Source of the DNA: Verrucomicrobiota bacterium
GTDB lineage: Bacteria > Verrucomicrobiota > Verrucomicrobiia > Chthoniobacterales > JAFAMB01
Length of the DNA: 54,172 nt
Assembly: GCA_019239825.1 (NCBI GenBank)
Contig: JAFAZK010000154.1
Span: 1-54,172 of the forward strand
Reading direction: 5' to 3'
Positions 51,681 to 54,172 of the stretch are shown in pieces. Positions within the stretch are counted from its first letter, which is position 1. Each line of letters begins with the position of its first letter. Both the position numbers and the translations under genes were made by a program. Under the pieces are notes generated by a model. It saw only the letters and a program-made list of their open reading frames with translations. It was not told the DNA's origin and searched no databases.

Positions 51681-53891
51681 ATGCCGCTCTATGCGCGGGT
51701 GGTCACGGATGACCCAACCAACAAAGAACTAGATTATCTCGTCCCAGCACCGTGGGAAAGCAAGGTTCATGTCGGCTCCCGGGTCAAAGTGCCTTTGCGA
51801 TCGAGAAACAGTTTTGCCACCGTGGTTGAATTGGTCGCTGAATCTACGGCACCCGGAATCAAGGCTGTGACCGGATTGGTTTCCGAGGAGCCAGTCCTGG
51901 ACCCCAAGATGCTACAGCTCGCACGGTGGATGGCAGACTACTACTCTTGTCCGTTAGACGCCGCGGTCCGCTGTACCTTACCCCAAGTGATCCGATCGGG
52001 CGGATTCAAACGCGAACGTTGGCTATCGGTTACTCTTCCCCCGGACCAGAACATTTTAGAACAAATCAAGGTGCGGGCTCCGCGCCAGGCGGAAGTTCTT
52101 GAAGTAGCCTTACAGTTCACCGGTCCGATCCGGTGGGCCGACCTAGTCGAAGCCGCTGCGACCAGCGATCGGACCATCAAACACTTGGTGAACCAGGGTT
52201 GGTTGACCTTGCAAATGCTGAATGCCGAACGTGATCCATCCCAAGGCGAAGAGTATGTGTCCACTGCTCCGTTGCGGCTGAATCCAGGCCAGCTCAGCAT
52301 TCTGACGATGTTGATCGAGGCAATCGATCAAGGCAAAACGAAGCCAACTTTGCTCCACGGGATCACCGGTAGCGGCAAGACCGAAATCTATCTTCAGGCC
52401 ATCCAGCATTGTCTCGACCTGGGACGCGGCGCCTTAGTGTTAGTACCTGAAATCTCACTGACGCCGCAGACGGTGGAACGGTTCAAATCCAGGTTTGCTC
52501 GTGAGCTGATCGCAGTTTTGCACAGCCATTTGTCCGCCGGTGAGCGACACGACGAATGGCATCGATTGCGAAGAGGCGACGCGCGGGTCGCCATCGGCGC
52601 GCGCAGCGCAGTGTTCGCGCCCGTAAAAGATCTCGCCCTCATCGTGGTGGATGAGGAACATGAAAACTCCTACAAACAGGAGGAAACGCCCCGCTATCAT
52701 GCCCGGGACCTGGCGGTCGTACGTGGCCACATCGAAGGTTGCGCGGTCTTGCTTGGCTCGGCCACACCCTCACTGGAAAGTTATCACAACGCTCGCAACG
52801 GGAAGTATGAGCTGGCTCGTTTAACCGCCCGGGTTGACGATCGGCAACTTCCCTTGATTCGAGTAATCGACCTCCGCCAGGAGTTCGCCAAGAGCAAACA
52901 TCCGTCGATCCTTTCCCGCCGTTTAACCCAGGCCATCGAGGATCGTCTGCAAAAGCGCGAACAATCGATCCTGTTCCTTAACCGGCGCGGCTTCGCCTCT
53001 TCGTTGCTTTGCTCTAAATGCGGGTACGTATGCGAATGTGCTAACTGCAGCATCCCATTGACCTTTCATCTCGCCGAAAATCGTCTCAAATGCCATCTCT
53101 GCGGTTATCAAGCAGTAGCCCCAAAGAAATGTCCGGGCTGTGGCGACCCTGGTATTCGCTACAGCGGATACGGAACTGAGAAGGTCATCGAATTGGTGGA
53201 GAAGCTGTTTCCCACAGCGCATGCCGCTCGTATGGACGCAGACTCTATGTCCCGAAAAGATGCTTATCGAACTACACTCGGCGCATTTCGCAGCGGAAAA
53301 ATCGATATCCTGATCGGTACCCAAATGATCGCCAAAGGATTGGATTTTCCTAATGTGACTTTGGTTGGGATTATCAATGCCGATATCGGACTTCACATCC
53401 CGGACTTCCGAGCCGGCGAACGTACCTTTCAATTACTGACCCAGGTCGCTGGGCGGGCCGGTCGAGGTGAGACCCCAGGTGAGGTCTTCGTGCAGACGGC
53501 CACGCCATTCAGCCCTTCCATCCAGTTTGCCCGGCACCATGATTTCGATGGTTTTTGGGACCAAGAACGCGAATTCCGTGAACGCTGCGACTATCCGCCG
53601 TTTAATCATCTCGTTTTGATCCAGATAAAATCCGAGCACCAACGGTTAGCAGAATTCACGGCGGAGACGCTCCACCGCCGTTTCAGCGAGAAGATTGACT
53701 CATCGGTCACGCTCCACCCTGTCGTCCCCGCCCAGATCGAACGGGTAAAAGGGTTTTACCGGTTCCAGATCCTCTTGCGTACCCGAGCTATCCTCCGGCT
53801 CTCGAGAACGATCCGAGAAGTGATGGATAGCCTTTCTTTTCCGGACGAGGTCCAGGTGAGCGTGGATGTGGATCCGTATCATCTACTGTAA
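51681..53891 (+). CDS. priA: primosomal replication protein N' (PriA helicase)
   Basis: A 736-residue PriA. N-terminal DNA-binding domain; helicase core with Walker A LLHGITGSGKTEIYLQ (about 228), DEAH-type box LIVVDEEHENSYKQEE (about 322), zinc-binding cysteines in CSKCGYVCECANCSIPLTFH and CHLCGYQAVAPKKCPGCGDP (about 447-490), and motif VI QVAGRAGRGETPGEV. It reloads the replisome at stalled forks. Motifs are all intact. The ATG at 51681 is the only sensible start, leaving 13 bp to the divergent transglycosylase. Confidence 0.96.
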   Translation: MPLYARVVTDDPTNKELDYLVPAPWESKVHVGSRVKVPLRSRNSFATVVELVAESTAPGIKAVTGLVSEEPVLDPKMLQLARWMADYYSCPLDAAVRCTLPQVIRSGGFKRERWLSVTLPPDQNILEQIKVRAPRQAEVLEVALQFTGPIRWADLVEAAATSDRTIKHLVNQGWLTLQMLNAERDPSQGEEYVSTAPLRLNPGQLSILTMLIEAIDQGKTKPTLLHGITGSGKTEIYLQAIQHCLDLGRGALVLVPEISLTPQTVERFKSRFARELIAVLHSHLSAGERHDEWHRLRRGDARVAIGARSAVFAPVKDLALIVVDEEHENSYKQEETPRYHARDLAVVRGHIEGCAVLLGSATPSLESYHNARNGKYELARLTARVDDRQLPLIRVIDLRQEFAKSKHPSILSRRLTQAIEDRLQKREQSILFLNRRGFASSLLCSKCGYVCECANCSIPLTFHLAENRLKCHLCGYQAVAPKKCPGCGDPGIRYSGYGTEKVIELVEKLFPTAHAARMDADSMSRKDAYRTTLGAFRSGKIDILIGTQMIAKGLDFPNVTLVGIINADIGLHIPDFRAGERTFQLLTQVAGRAGRGETPGEVFVQTATPFSPSIQFARHHDFDGFWDQEREFRERCDYPPFNHLVLIQIKSEHQRLAEFTAETLHRRFSEKIDSSVTLHPVVPAQIERVKGFYRFQILLRTRAILRLSRTIREVMDSLSFPDEVQVSVDVDPYHLL

Positions 53892-53958
53892 GCTGCAAGC
53901 GCTTCGTTCTCGTACTCACCGTCGTCCTCCCAACTTCGCCCCGTCGTCTGAAACTCCG

Positions 53959-53980
53959 GGAGGCTACGTCGGGCAGGCCG
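53959..53980. repeat. GGCTACGTCGGGCAGG-type repeat word
   Basis: GGAGGCTACGTCGGGCAGGC closely matches, in reverse complement, the start of the 48-bp insert in copy C (CTGCCCGACGTAGCC). This shows that the insert is a dispersed repeat of its own. The surrounding 53892-54030 holds GTCGTCC words but no gene. Confidence 0.6.
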
Positions 53981-54030
53981 TTCTCGATTGGATCTGATCT
54001 GAACCAGCTCGCCCCAACCGCAGCGATCCA

Positions 54031-54069
54031 TATTAGTCCCATAGGTCCTACAGGTCCCATCCGTGCCAC
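54031..54069. repeat. TATAGGTCC-family repeat
   Basis: ATTAGTCCCATAGGTCC, TACAGGTCCCATCCGTGCC: the same words as at 44960-44985 and 145-170. No opposing arm is seen within the window. Confidence 0.65.
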
Positions 54070-54072
54070 GCT

Positions 54073-54172
54073 CTATCGCTGCTGCCGCGAAGTAACCGTC
54101 ATCAACGCCGCACGCCCAAAATCGAGGACGAAGCGCCGCCGCTTACGCGCCCCCTGAATCCCAAGACCGCAA
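54073..54172 (-). CDS. possible 3' end of a gene cut by the window edge
   Basis: On the minus strand one frame is open from the window end to a TAG (complement of 54073-54075), giving about 32 residues with GARKRRRFVLDFGRAALMTV near the end. The stop lies just beside a repeat, as for other genes here. The visible part is too short to identify. Confidence 0.2.
   Translation of the reverse strand, partial: CGLGIQGARKRRRFVLDFGRAALMTVTSRQQR

Overview
The window is about 54 kb of chromosome with a moderate GC content (roughly 53 percent by eye), closely packed with ordinary bacterial housekeeping and metabolic genes. No rRNA, tRNA, CRISPR array, prophage or recognisable transposase was seen. The gene content (standalone heptose-phosphate adenylyltransferase and GatC/GatA, lysine 2,3-aminomutase, a GxxExxY protein, a DUF6941-like protein, a DUF255 thioredoxin protein) and the many short reiterated intergenic words suggest a soil or freshwater Verrucomicrobiota member, perhaps of the Chthoniobacterales. 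This is an inference from gene style, not from a marker gene.

Layout. 0.2-7.5 kb: hotdog thioesterase, DUF255 protein, small membrane protein, NAD(P)-binding protein, then a minus-strand run of MFS transporter, ArsB/NhaD-like permease and universal stress protein. 7.8-12.3 kb: an exported protein with a duplicated domain, a sensor kinase, an NtrC-class sigma54 activator and a shortened MgtE-like transporter; the last three overlap. 12.5-22 kb: short-chain dehydrogenase, an unknown charged protein, a thiolase with an extra tail, two MFS transporters, a YgjP-type metallopeptidase, an alpha/beta hydrolase and an aldo/keto reductase. 22.6-33 kb: M20 amidohydrolase coupled to a transglutaminase, isochorismatase-like hydrolase, methyltransferase, cysteine-dioxygenase-like protein with a mannitol dehydrogenase, lipoprotein, GxxExxY nuclease-fold protein, POT transporter, uracil phosphoribosyltransferase. 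33-44 kb: TPMT-like methyltransferase, NudC, GreA-like factor, M29 aminopeptidase, RfaE2-PurN, P-II, Acs, GatCA, and two coiled-coil membrane proteins. 45-54 kb: RlmI, KamA, DegP/HtrA, a winged-helix regulator, a lytic transglycosylase and PriA.

The most unusual aspect is the intergenic DNA. Nearly every larger gap holds an inverted-repeat element, and at least a dozen sequence families are present. The principal one is a nested palindrome of about 290-340 bp (three full copies, two short relatives) with GGAGGGGAGCCGC outer arms and GGCGGCTCCCG inner arms; the inner arms differ between copies but stay complementary within each copy. One copy sits inside a larger palindrome and another has a 48-bp repeat inserted in its distal arm. 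A second family, built from CCGCGAATGGACACGAA words, flanks the GxxExxY PD-(D/E)XK-type gene in inverted orientation and also occurs as gene-less elements at two other sites. Most convergent gene junctions here are filled by such a palindrome, and in three places the repeat supplies the stop codon of the neighbouring gene. These may be mobile or terminator-like elements; the sequence alone does not decide.
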